From Scytonema sp045865695 (GTDB taxonomy: Bacteria; Cyanobacteriota; Cyanobacteriia; Cyanobacteriales; Nostocaceae): 64,000 bases of DNA. Position 1 is the first letter of the stretch. The number at the start of each line of letters is the position of its first letter. The notes beneath the pieces were generated by a model. It did no database searches. It was given only the letters and a program-made list of their open reading frames with translations, and was not told where the DNA came from. The stretch covers positions 1 to 64,000 of the forward strand of contig NZ_BAACAP010000241.1 in the NCBI RefSeq assembly GCF_045865695.1, read 5' to 3'. A program made the translations under genes and the position numbers. Shown piece by piece: positions 18,030-27,636 of this stretch.

Positions 18030-19301
18030 ATGCCTTACAAAGATATTCATAATAACCCTATACCTCCTGCTCGAAATCCTTACGTTAGTTCTGGTTCTGC
18101 AATGTCAGTAGTAGACCAAAACTTTACTTCTAGCATTGTTCGTACAAAGTTTATAGATGAGTTACTTGAGGATGTTAAACGTTCCCTTAAACTAAGAAGC
18201 CCAATAAAGCTATTTTTTGTTGGGGATTATGGTTATGGTAAAACGACTCTACTAAATCTTATCGCGCAAGAGTTTCGCAATCAAAATGGTATTTGTATAC
18301 CCATTAAATTTCAAGAGATTGTTACACCAGTAGCAGCCTCTAGCCAACCGGACAGGCACTTTGAAAGTCTTTTGGGAGCCATTTTAAGAAAAATGTATAA
18401 CTTTTTAGTGCGAGAAGGAGTTTTGACAAAACAAGATGCTGTGTTATTTGAGCAGATAGAGTACATCGATTTATTTGATGGCTTTTTTAAAATGCTTGAG
18501 CGGGCGCAAAAATATAATATCCTAATTGCTTTTGATGAAGTAGAAGCGCTTTTTTCTACACTAAAAATCAAAATTTCATATTTTATGAGTTTTTTACACA
18601 GCCTGTCGGAAAAATTCTCCATACGTCCTGGTTGGGGATTATGCATAAGTATGACTCAAGAATACTACAGCCAAGTTTATCAAGAAGCACGACAATTGCC
18701 GGAAGCAAGATTTAACTTTAAAATTCTCAATCCTTTGCTGGTTTCAGAAGTTAAAGAGTATGTAGAAACTAAAAATAGTTCTGTTACCTTAAGAGTGACT
18801 GACAAGGTTTATCCCTTTGAAGACGATGTAATTGATTTTGTAGCAGTAGTTTCTGGAGGAATACCAAGGTATGTAGAAACGATATGCCAATTGCTTTGGG
18901 CAGAAGCAGAGCAATTTTATGAATCAGTTAATATTGAAACGGCTAGAAGAATTTTTAGTAATAGTTATCGAGTTTATGCATCTAATTATTTTTTACAGTT
19001 ACAGAGAAATTTTGATTTCTCGTCTGATGCAAAGGCTTTTCTCGATCTTTTATTCTTTAGCGGTGGTAAACGAAAGTCAATTCCGGAGCTCCTAGCAATT
19101 TTGAAGGATACTAGCCCTATTTCATATTTTCATAATCTTGCCAGTAATCAAGTTGAATACAGGCTGAAAAAAGCTAGTGAAGAACTCAGGAATAACCCGG
19201 AGATGAAACTATTATTAGAGATTTTTGGTCAAAAGCCATATAGATATACGCTCACTGATGAGGTATTTAAAACTATTTTTAGCAATCGAGAAAACATTTA
19301 G
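18030..19301 (+). CDS. ORC/Cdc6-like AAA ATPase
   Basis: 423 aa. Walker A is GDYGYGKTT (65-73), Walker B is NILIAFDEVEAL (163-174), and a sensor-like stretch WGLCISMTQEYY lies near 205-216. The C-terminal ~100 residues (LDLLFFSGGKRKSIPELLAIL onward) suggest a winged helix. The architecture is that of initiator-type AAA ATPases that clamp DNA and recruit effectors in many conflict systems. Spacing is 2 bp from the gene before and 14 bp to the PRTase-like gene after, so the three form a tight unit. Confidence 0.8.
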   Translation: MPYKDIHNNPIPPARNPYVSSGSAMSVVDQNFTSSIVRTKFIDELLEDVKRSLKLRSPIKLFFVGDYGYGKTTLLNLIAQEFRNQNGICIPIKFQEIVTPVAASSQPDRHFESLLGAILRKMYNFLVREGVLTKQDAVLFEQIEYIDLFDGFFKMLERAQKYNILIAFDEVEALFSTLKIKISYFMSFLHSLSEKFSIRPGWGLCISMTQEYYSQVYQEARQLPEARFNFKILNPLLVSEVKEYVETKNSSVTLRVTDKVYPFEDDVIDFVAVVSGGIPRYVETICQLLWAEAEQFYESVNIETARRIFSNSYRVYASNYFLQLQRNFDFSSDAKAFLDLLFFSGGKRKSIPELLAILKDTSPISYFHNLASNQVEYRLKKASEELRNNPEMKLLLEIFGQKPYRYTLTDEVFKTIFSNRENI

Positions 19302-19315
19302 GTATAGAAAGCAAG

Positions 19316-20440
19316 ATGCAGGAAAATACAAATAGCTCGAATCATCAAGCAATAAAACATTTTAGAATAATTAATGATGATATCAAATTCTGTCAAAGAA
19401 AACTGTCAGATTTAATATCCCCGTATAATAAACCTCTTGCCTCAATTTTGCCTGAAGAAAGGCAGGTAGAGCAAACTTTATTATTTGATGAGGGCATAGA
19501 TATAGATGAGCATTACGATCGCCTAAGGGGTTGGGAAGGTTCTATATCAAAAATTAAAATTCGGAATTGGTTAAATCAGTTTGATACACCCTTAGAGAAA
19601 AATATAGCACATTTATTATTAAGTAAAATTCAGTTTTTTTCAAGCGATAAAATAGAAATCGCTACTCGTAGGTTACAAGAAAAGTTACTGCAATTTTTAA
19701 TGGAAGAAGATAGGCTTCGTCAAGCTTTTTTTTCTGTGTCCAAGCCGGCTGTTAAGAATGAAGCTGAATTCCAAAAATGGCTGCGAAACAAAATAATTCG
19801 ATATGCTATGTTACCGTCACCTACTGACACATCTGTAGAGAGCCAGCATAGGCTTTGGAGCATTTACGAGAGGTCAGCTCTTACTACTACCAGTTCACAG
19901 GGAGAAAAGAAGTTTAAACTTCTAAAAGAATATTTTGAAGCTAGAAAAGGTGAACCAGAAAACTCTGTTTTTGTATTTATGGACTACACAAATGGTTCTG
20001 GAAATCAGCTAACTAAATGTATTCGGGAAATTAATAAACTTCTAGCGGAATATCCTGCATATCAAAATTCTTTTTTTGTTTTTATGTATGTTGTCCAATC
20101 AAAATCATTTAGCTTGGATAGTATAGAATTTGCTCCGTCCAGAAGTGATACCCTCTTCTATGAGGAAATGCTTGACTACAAAAATTCTGAAATTATAGAA
20201 CTTTTGACTAGCTATAGAATTTCTACAGATGAATATGATGCTTTTATAGAAAAATACTGCCTACGCGCCTCAGGAAAACTATCTGCAGGCTACCGTGAGT
20301 CAGGAGCCTTAACTTGTCATCATTATAGTTGCCCCAATAATACCTTACCTTTTTTTCATAAATCTAGTCAAAACTGGGAGCCATTGTTCAGAACTAGCCA
20401 GACCCCCAGTGCAACGCGCTATAAGCAGGGACAAAAATGA
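19316..20440 (+). CDS. PRTase-CE-like (phosphoribosyltransferase-type) predicted effector
   Basis: 374 aa. The N-terminus has the helical segment WEGSISKIKIRNWLNQF with LLSKIQFFS. The core has VFMDYTNGSGNQL (220-232), matching the PRPP-loop-like D-x-x-x-GSG-x-Q of the PRTase-CE family. The C-terminus has the family signature SGALTCHHYSCPNNTLPFF followed by WEPLFR (329-359). PRTase-CE proteins were predicted by comparative genomics to be effectors in ATPase-coupled conflict systems. The pairing with an ORC-like ATPase here fits that. Activity is unproven; the family call is by motif. The stop is 44 bp from the convergent helicase stop. Confidence 0.72.
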   Translation: MQENTNSSNHQAIKHFRIINDDIKFCQRKLSDLISPYNKPLASILPEERQVEQTLLFDEGIDIDEHYDRLRGWEGSISKIKIRNWLNQFDTPLEKNIAHLLLSKIQFFSSDKIEIATRRLQEKLLQFLMEEDRLRQAFFSVSKPAVKNEAEFQKWLRNKIIRYAMLPSPTDTSVESQHRLWSIYERSALTTTSSQGEKKFKLLKEYFEARKGEPENSVFVFMDYTNGSGNQLTKCIREINKLLAEYPAYQNSFFVFMYVVQSKSFSLDSIEFAPSRSDTLFYEEMLDYKNSEIIELLTSYRISTDEYDAFIEKYCLRASGKLSAGYRESGALTCHHYSCPNNTLPFFHKSSQNWEPLFRTSQTPSATRYKQGQK

Positions 20441-20484
20441 AATTCCTTAGTTAGAATTTCTTTCTTGAGCGTAGTCAACAAACA

Positions 20485-23400
20485 TCAGGCACTGTCTCCA
20501 GGTCGTCGGAGTACCATAAACGGATTTGCAGACTCAATTTGATGATTGGGGTATTGTCTCTGGGCGGCTGCTACAGCTGCAATCCACTCAGGATGGTCAT
20601 CTTGCCATAATGGATGGCGCAAGATTCGGATTCGCCGAGAACTTTGGTGAACAAATCCAATCAACGTTCCAAAATGCGTTGGTGAACTATAACCTAAACG
20701 CTGCAACGAAGCGGGAATAGGTGCATTAGCTCCTTGAATTAATCTCAGCCAAGGATTAGGGTAACTGCTCCAAGGGGTATGCAAATCAATAGTTGCCGAA
20801 GCATCAGATACTAATCGCGCCATATCTAAAGCAAGTCGCCAATCTAAAATTCCGTGGTAAGGTAGATTTCGGTAATCCCGCAAACATAAATTACATGACG
20901 TATCACAATCCCCCTCGTGCTTTGGAGATAACCATTTCCACGCAATGCTATTTTGAATAGCACAGTCAGCTTGAGCCAGAAGATTTTGAAACTCCTGTGG
21001 CTGTGCCAAAAAGCGGCAGTATCCCGCACCATTTTCTAGCCGATCGCACAAAAATGCTTGACCAATCACCATTCCCGATTGATCCTTTAGCGAGCGAAAT
21101 CCAGCCTGTAACTCTTGCGAATCAATATCCAAGAGCGCGCCTGCCGCTACCCGTAACCAAAAAGCAAAGGAATACCAAGCAGCACGCCCTTCTACTGTTG
21201 TTGGTGGCGCAAAAACTCCATTTTGCCAATAATTAAAATTAACTAACAAAATGTCTGTCTTACGTTTAGACAACAGTGCAATACGATAACAAGCACCTGA
21301 TGTCCTCACAGAATCATTATTTGTAGCGATCGCATACGCTCCTGGTTTCGGTTGTCCGTAAATCCTGACCGTTTCGTAAAAATCAAACCCACCTTCACCA
21401 CCATTATCATTGATAGAAATAATATTTTCATAAAAATCAGACACTGAGGCGTTAGTATTTGCAATTGCTGAAGATTGTGGCACATTAGCTCTTACACTTA
21501 ACGATGGTCGAGTAGAGCGTGGTTGCCACTCAAATTGTCCATCAAAGTCTTCAGGATTTAAGTCAGCAAAAAATCCTTTGGGTTCTCGTGCGTCTAAATA
21601 ACGCAGTTCATTCGCACCACAAACCGGACAGTGAGTTTTTTGCGCTTCTTGACCACCAGGAGGAGGCTGATTTAGTCCAGTGTGGGGAAATACCACTGCT
21701 TGACAGTTACCACATAGTCCTACAGATTCATTACCATTAGGTAGTGCAGGAAATAACCCAGGAGCAGAAACCACTGTATTACCTTGAGGATACAATTCAA
21801 CTACACCACAAGCATTATGAACCGCTTTATCTTTAACAGTTTGCGACTTTGGAGCAAATTGGCTAAGGGCAATATCTAAATCCCGATCTACCACTCCCGT
21901 TTCTGGTGGCCACGGTTCGGGAGAAAAGGGCCAACTGGTGTAAAGCAAGCGGACTCGCGTAGGAAAGCCAAACATGGGTAATAAACCAGCATTTGCCAAA
22001 CGCTCACTCAGCTTATTTTGAGTGTATGAGGGGTCGTTAACAACATTATTAATACGCGGTATGAGATTATTACGTAAATCAGCAAGCATCTGGGCGTCAC
22101 CTGCATGGGGTAAGTTAGTTTCAACCCTTAAAGCCGCTAAAACTGCTAAAATGTTTGATTCATTTGCTAGATTATTCAACCAAGCAGCAATTTCTGGTTC
22201 GTAGTTACTCCAATCACTGACAGAACCAAATTCACCATGTACGCTATCATTACCATCATTGGTTAACCCAACACCTATTGCTTGCAAGCTTGATTTTGCT
22301 ATGGGGAATGCTTGTCTCAACACCTCCTTAACTAGAACTCGCTCAAAAATTTGTTGACTTCTCATATCCACATAAGGCGGCGGTGGCGGATCGCCTGTCA
22401 TACTTTCTAGACGTTGGAAGTAGAAATCATCATGGCTTCTTCCTCGACAAAAAGTAACGGCTAAAGAAACACCCGCAGCCCGTCTTCCGGCTCGCCCCAC
22501 CCTTTGTTGATAGTTGAAGCGACGGGGAGGCATATTCGCCATCATTACTGCTAATAGCGAACCAATATCGACCCCTGCTTCCATTGTGGTTGTTACGCTT
22601 AACAGATCAATCCCTTGAACGCGAGGAATTTCCTGATTGATGAAAATGTCCTGAAACCATCTTTGGCGTTTAGTGCGATCGCCCCGATCAGTTTGTCCAG
22701 TCAATTCAGCAGCATTCATGCGGAAAGGCTGACCTGCTTCTTCTGAAAGGTAAGTATAGTAATCAAAGTCTGTAGTTGTTGTGTCAGATATTAATGGTTG
22801 AACAAGTGCATTAGAACGGCGATCGCTATTACAAACCGGACAAATTCCAGATGCTTGATGGAGATAGAATGCATTACAGCGATTACAACGATATCCAGGG
22901 CGAGAACCATTGTTATTTCTTTGCGGCGGTGGGACTAGATAGAGACTATTGGGATTGAGGTTCAAACTATTACCACCAGAAATTCCCACTTGTGATTGTA
23001 GTAATTGTTGCCGTATATCTTCTGGAATTATACCAGCACGCTCAATATACCTTTTAGCAAAACCGGGTAAATCAGTATTTTGACCAGGGTAAAACGTATT
23101 GCTACTAAAATTATGTAGTTTTCTAATCCCTAATTCTCGGATCGCTGCATCAACTGCCTCAATAACTCTGGATGGAGGATTTCCTTGAGATTGATAGCTA
23201 ACCCAACCCTGTCCTAGCCCCTCTAATGTCCGAGCAATATGAGGAAAAAGAGCATACATTAATTCTTCAGTTAGCCTTGCTTCCATTACACCAATATGAC
23301 GATTTTGCTCATTGGTGAGTGGGAAAACTGGCGTTACAGGGTTTACTGCCCAGTTATAGCAATCAAACCAAGGTTGCCTTTGTCGCCCACGTCCTTGCCC

Positions 23401-26283
23401 CATAATATAGTAAAGAATATCTAGGCTTGAACCTCCAGGGCAAATACCATATTCCAGTAGGGTATCTCGAACTTTTTGTCGCAATTCCAATAGGCGAACA
23501 CGAGATGGATAACGTTGTAGTAAAGCCATCCATTCGTTATAAGCTTGTTGATTGTTGGGGGGCAAACCCATAATCCAGAAAGATGCTTCAGCTACTAATG
23601 TTTGGTTAGCATTAGTAAATCGGTTACGCCCAATTGTGTCGTTAGTCTGTGTTGGTTGAGTGACAGCAGCATGAAGATTGGAATTCAAAGCCTGTAACTG
23701 AGTTAAAATCGCTTGGTTAGCACCACAAGTAACCCGCAAAAACGATACAAGGTCTTGCCAATATTCATTGAAAGATTGAATTAATATTGAGCGAGCCATG
23801 TCACGATAATGATCTCGCTCCATCCCTGCAGCCAATTTAGCAGCATCTTGACGACTATCCGAGAAAATAACTAGCTTTTGAGAGGAGCGACTTTGCTGCG
23901 TTGGGTTTGCAGGTGCTGGCATTTCTCGAAGCAAACCACTGGCTAGTACCTGGCAAGCTTTCTGAAAGCCAGTGCGATGGAAGCGAAGAGGAGTAGGAAA
24001 TTTTTCTCTCCTTCCGTAGTCAGCATCACAACGGGGACACTTCGTTGGTAACGCTCGTTCTTCTGGATGATTACCCACGACTTGGTACGCCCACCCTGGT
24101 ATTTCATCAGGCTGAGGTGCGCTACTATTTTGTACTAGTACGCCTGTAGTCCGGTTGAGCTTTGCACGAACCCATTTGCGTTTTATCCTGTCAACAGTCC
24201 AGTCTACACTTTGAGGTTGGGTGTCCCAAGGTGGTGTATCCCAAGGTAAAGGCCAAAACACTCGATAATTTCCGTGGCGTTGACTCAGCGTAATATTATC
24301 AGGAATTCCCTCTAAATCTGGTTGGTCTGGTGTAATAATTTCTACGTTAGTATTGCCTTGCTTACGAGCTATCCTGTAGCCTCCAACAAGAACCTCTCCG
24401 CAGACTTCACATACAATCAAATCTAAAACGCGAGAACCACAGGAGCAACTAAGGCAATGGGTTGCGTGAATCGCTCCAATAGTGGGGCGATTTTGATTAT
24501 TTTGATTATTTTGTCTAAGGGTTTGATCGACTCCTGGGTCGTTACAATCAGGATTACAACAAGCCCAAAGGTTTTGTAAATTGTGGAAGAATAAATGTCC
24601 TCGCACTGGTTGCGGCGATCGCCCATCAGCCTTTTGAGACATTGCCAATGCTAGAAGTAATCCTCGCATTGCATCCGATACAAAACCACTCCCTACAGCA
24701 CCTGGGAAAAGTTGACGGTCTAAATCTGTAGGGTTATTTGCGTCTGTTACTTTTGTTGCTCGAACTGTAGGATTATTCGTAGGCTGAACCAGGCAATCAA
24801 CTTCTTGACAGGCATCTCGCATTGCATCTGAAGCGCCAACTCTTACTAAAGCTTCTGCCAAAGCTTGCTTTACAGTCAATCCAGAAGTTTGAGTTTGTCC
24901 TAGCTGAGTTGCTAGATTCAGCATTGCATTCCGTATCTCAGTTGCTTTTTGCGTATTGCTGTCTGGATCGTCAGGTTGCGTCATTGGGTTGAGCGGATCG
25001 GCTTGCATTGCTTGTGCAAACTGAGCAAAAGCATTTGCGTAGGAAGAAAGGGAAAATCTCGCTCCTTTCTTTGGAGCTTTTTGCGTTCCGGTAATAAACT
25101 CAAAATTATCCCTTCCAAAAAATTCCCGTAAAAACGTTCTTCCTTGAGGCGAGTCATCCAAACTAGCAGTAGTCGTCAGAATTCGTAGTTTAGGTGAATT
25201 AGATGTTAAACCCAGACGGGAATACAGTAGTCTCAGGATATAAGCAACTTCTGTCCCTGGTGTTCCCCGATAAGCGTGAAGTTCGTCAATAATCAGGAAA
25301 AATTGGCGCTCTGGATGATTTGGTTCACCCAACCAATCACGAGTTGCATCAAATATATTATCTTCAATGCTCCGCATCATCATGATGTTGAGCATCGAGT
25401 AGTTAGTAATCAAAATATCTGGCGGGCTTTGTTGCATATCCCATCGAGAGCACATCTCACCACCATCTAGTCGCGGAAAGTAGTAGGGCAAATCCGGTAT
25501 ATGCTGAAGTAAAGACGGATTGTTTTGTATAACTGTATCTACTTGTAGCCGTTGCTGCTCAATCTCTCTTAACTCATTCCTAAGTCGCCGGACGCTATCT
25601 GGTTTTTCTTCTCCAGAAACAGGGGTTTGTCCTGTATAGCGACCAAAAGTAATTCTGTTGTTATCTCGTGATTGATTCAACCAATTGTGTACTGAGGGCG
25701 CTTCAAGAGCTTTTCTCAACCTACGCAACTGGTCTTCGACCAGGGCATTGAGGGGATAAAGTATCAAGGCGCGGAGGGCTTTGGGTCGGCGTGTGTGGTT
25801 CCATTGAGAAACTCGGTTTCCATTACCATTCCACCAATGATGATTAGTAGGTGCTGATTGATTGGGATCCCAAGTTCTAGATTCATTTGCTAGTTGTGCT
25901 ATCAGTGGTAACAAAAAGCACTCTGTTTTTCCTGAACCAGTACCTGTTGTGACGACTATATCTCGTTGGTTAACCAAAACTTGATACAAACTTTCCCACT
26001 GATGTTGATAAAGGGGAACTCCTGGATCGAAAACCTCTCGTCCCAAGTGTGCCAAATCTTGGTATTCAGAGGGCAATTGATTGGCGGAGGCTGACAAATT
26101 CATTCCCGATGAGGGGTAAATGGGAACTGGCTCAACTAAAGGAGGCTGGCTTAAAATACCTGGTTGCTGTAGGAGGCGATCGCGTTCTTCAGCCAAAGCG
26201 CGATAACGTAGCGGAAATGCGCTTTTAATATAAAGTTGATAGATCCGGTCAAGTCTTTGATACGCGCCTAATAGGTCATGCAT
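20485..26283 (-). CDS. Giant DEAD/DEAH-box helicase with zinc ribbons and DUF1998-type C-terminus (YprA/DruE-like)
   Basis: 1932 aa. Helicase motifs: VTTGTGSGKTE (111-121), LIIDELHAYRGTPGTE for motif II, SLLAVMMANMPPRR and QRVGRAGRRAAG for motif VI. Cys pairs lie between and after the helicase lobes: CCNPDC, CLSCSCG with CEVCGE, TKCPRCD, YRCNRC with CPVCNS, and GLCGNC with CPVCGA. Near the end, CDTSCNLCLRDYRNLPYHGILD is the DUF1998 Cys cluster. This is the architecture of DISARM DrmA, Dpd DpdJ and Druantia DruE helicases; the length is closest to DruE. It likely translocates on invading DNA. The ATG overlaps the stop of the 449-aa gene by 8 bp. Confidence 0.88.
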   Translation of the reverse strand: MHDLLGAYQRLDRIYQLYIKSAFPLRYRALAEERDRLLQQPGILSQPPLVEPVPIYPSSGMNLSASANQLPSEYQDLAHLGREVFDPGVPLYQHQWESLYQVLVNQRDIVVTTGTGSGKTECFLLPLIAQLANESRTWDPNQSAPTNHHWWNGNGNRVSQWNHTRRPKALRALILYPLNALVEDQLRRLRKALEAPSVHNWLNQSRDNNRITFGRYTGQTPVSGEEKPDSVRRLRNELREIEQQRLQVDTVIQNNPSLLQHIPDLPYYFPRLDGGEMCSRWDMQQSPPDILITNYSMLNIMMMRSIEDNIFDATRDWLGEPNHPERQFFLIIDELHAYRGTPGTEVAYILRLLYSRLGLTSNSPKLRILTTTASLDDSPQGRTFLREFFGRDNFEFITGTQKAPKKGARFSLSSYANAFAQFAQAMQADPLNPMTQPDDPDSNTQKATEIRNAMLNLATQLGQTQTSGLTVKQALAEALVRVGASDAMRDACQEVDCLVQPTNNPTVRATKVTDANNPTDLDRQLFPGAVGSGFVSDAMRGLLLALAMSQKADGRSPQPVRGHLFFHNLQNLWACCNPDCNDPGVDQTLRQNNQNNQNRPTIGAIHATHCLSCSCGSRVLDLIVCEVCGEVLVGGYRIARKQGNTNVEIITPDQPDLEGIPDNITLSQRHGNYRVFWPLPWDTPPWDTQPQSVDWTVDRIKRKWVRAKLNRTTGVLVQNSSAPQPDEIPGWAYQVVGNHPEERALPTKCPRCDADYGRREKFPTPLRFHRTGFQKACQVLASGLLREMPAPANPTQQSRSSQKLVIFSDSRQDAAKLAAGMERDHYRDMARSILIQSFNEYWQDLVSFLRVTCGANQAILTQLQALNSNLHAAVTQPTQTNDTIGRNRFTNANQTLVAEASFWIMGLPPNNQQAYNEWMALLQRYPSRVRLLELRQKVRDTLLEYGICPGGSSLDILYYIMGQGRGRQRQPWFDCYNWAVNPVTPVFPLTNEQNRHIGVMEARLTEELMYALFPHIARTLEGLGQGWVSYQSQGNPPSRVIEAVDAAIRELGIRKLHNFSSNTFYPGQNTDLPGFAKRYIERAGIIPEDIRQQLLQSQVGISGGNSLNLNPNSLYLVPPPQRNNNGSRPGYRCNRCNAFYLHQASGICPVCNSDRRSNALVQPLISDTTTTDFDYYTYLSEEAGQPFRMNAAELTGQTDRGDRTKRQRWFQDIFINQEIPRVQGIDLLSVTTTMEAGVDIGSLLAVMMANMPPRRFNYQQRVGRAGRRAAGVSLAVTFCRGRSHDDFYFQRLESMTGDPPPPPYVDMRSQQIFERVLVKEVLRQAFPIAKSSLQAIGVGLTNDGNDSVHGEFGSVSDWSNYEPEIAAWLNNLANESNILAVLAALRVETNLPHAGDAQMLADLRNNLIPRINNVVNDPSYTQNKLSERLANAGLLPMFGFPTRVRLLYTSWPFSPEPWPPETGVVDRDLDIALSQFAPKSQTVKDKAVHNACGVVELYPQGNTVVSAPGLFPALPNGNESVGLCGNCQAVVFPHTGLNQPPPGGQEAQKTHCPVCGANELRYLDAREPKGFFADLNPEDFDGQFEWQPRSTRPSLSVRANVPQSSAIANTNASVSDFYENIISINDNGGEGGFDFYETVRIYGQPKPGAYAIATNNDSVRTSGACYRIALLSKRKTDILLVNFNYWQNGVFAPPTTVEGRAAWYSFAFWLRVAAGALLDIDSQELQAGFRSLKDQSGMVIGQAFLCDRLENGAGYCRFLAQPQEFQNLLAQADCAIQNSIAWKWLSPKHEGDCDTSCNLCLRDYRNLPYHGILDWRLALDMARLVSDASATIDLHTPWSSYPNPWLRLIQGANAPIPASLQRLGYSSPTHFGTLIGFVHQSSRRIRILRHPLWQDDHPEWIAAVAAAQRQYPNHQIESANPFMVLRRPGDSA

Positions 26284-27625
26284 AAGTAAATTCCTTGCTA
26301 ACTTTGACGTTAAGTTTGTTGCTCAGTTGACACACTACTTCTAGTTGAACGTTGTCATAAAGCAAGTAAGAGCTTTGAAAAATTGGTAGTTTTCCCGATG
26401 CCAATACCAGTACGCGTTCATAAATTTCGGGCCACCTTTGTAATATAGGTACTGCCAAACGTTCTGTATTCACATCGTAATAAACAATACATTCCTGTCC
26501 ATTGTACTGTAATGAAAGAAATCGAAGACCGTACCAGTCGCCTTGTAGCCAGCTATCACTTTCTCTATCATAAAAAAGTGTATAGAAAGGGCGAGTGCTT
26601 ATTCCTTGTTTCCACATTTGGTACATACCAGTTTCAGTGGGAAAAAGACACTCAACAAAATTATTCCTGTCAAAATACTTCCACTCATAGAAACTTGGTA
26701 CAATTCCTTGTAGATTTCTGAGGCTTTGCTTCCAAGCTTCCAGTGTAGGCAAAATACTAGCTAGGTGCTTTGATACTTCACCTACATTGGTAAGAGAATA
26801 CCCACTACTGTTATGTTGAAGCAAATTAAAGAATATGGCAGGGTCATTTAGCTGAAGATAAACACAAGGAGGCGCTTCTCCCGTTGCTTGATTGCTAAAC
26901 TCTAACTTCGTGTACTGTTCCAGTAACCGAAGTAAATTTATATTTCTTTGACCACAAAGTATAAATTTTTGACAATCTGATTTTGACGCAATTTTAACAA
27001 GAGTAGTAGGTGCAGTAGACCACCGTAAACCGTTTAATGAAGTCTCAATATGTCCAAGTAACCTCAGTCTTCGTAAAATCTTTTTAGGTTCTTTAAGATT
27101 CAGCACATCGCAAGCTTTTTTGAAAGATTCCCAAGTTCCACTGCCAAAAGCGGAAAGCCAGTAGAGCAGTTGTTCGTAACAGTGTGAGAGAGACTGAATT
27201 TCGACGAGTAATACGTCATTAGCAGGTGATAATGGTGTAAAGTCAAATGGATGCTCATAAATCACCTTTTGTATGAGTTGGTAAGGAATTGGGTTCGTAT
27301 AATCATGAACATCATGGGTCGCACCTACCATTGGTTTAATTTGTTCATAGGTGAAGTTGAAGTCTCCTCGTACTGCTGGAAATTTGAAAAATGGTAGTTG
27401 TAGTAAATTTGAAGTATTTACATCTGGAGGAATTGCTCCTATTTGCTCGCTTTCAATAGCAAGAAAAAAGTAAAACTCCTTTCTTGATTTGGCTCCTTTT
27501 TCTATGCGTAAAAGAGGTATATATTGACTGACATAATGTTCCTGAACTTTTTTAGAAATTTGTTCTACAAGTTCTTTAGGATTTCCCTTATATTTATATC
27601 CTTTGTACCAACGGACTCGTGTCAT
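26276..27625 (-). CDS. Hypothetical helicase-associated protein, 449 aa
   Basis: No family recognised. The protein is soluble. Its central region (YWLSAFGSGTWESFKKACDVLNLKEPKKILRRLRLLGHIETS, residues ~150-190) reads like a winged helix. The C-terminal third is beta-rich (DRESDSWLQGDWYGLRFLSLQYNGQECIVYYD). It lies 11 bp after the 570-aa gene and overlaps the helicase start, so the three are one operon. It is likely a DNA-binding or regulatory partner of the helicase. Confidence 0.7.
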   Translation of the reverse strand: MTRVRWYKGYKYKGNPKELVEQISKKVQEHYVSQYIPLLRIEKGAKSRKEFYFFLAIESEQIGAIPPDVNTSNLLQLPFFKFPAVRGDFNFTYEQIKPMVGATHDVHDYTNPIPYQLIQKVIYEHPFDFTPLSPANDVLLVEIQSLSHCYEQLLYWLSAFGSGTWESFKKACDVLNLKEPKKILRRLRLLGHIETSLNGLRWSTAPTTLVKIASKSDCQKFILCGQRNINLLRLLEQYTKLEFSNQATGEAPPCVYLQLNDPAIFFNLLQHNSSGYSLTNVGEVSKHLASILPTLEAWKQSLRNLQGIVPSFYEWKYFDRNNFVECLFPTETGMYQMWKQGISTRPFYTLFYDRESDSWLQGDWYGLRFLSLQYNGQECIVYYDVNTERLAVPILQRWPEIYERVLVLASGKLPIFQSSYLLYDNVQLEVVCQLSNKLNVKVSKEFTYA

Positions 27626-27636
27626 GATGTAGTTGC

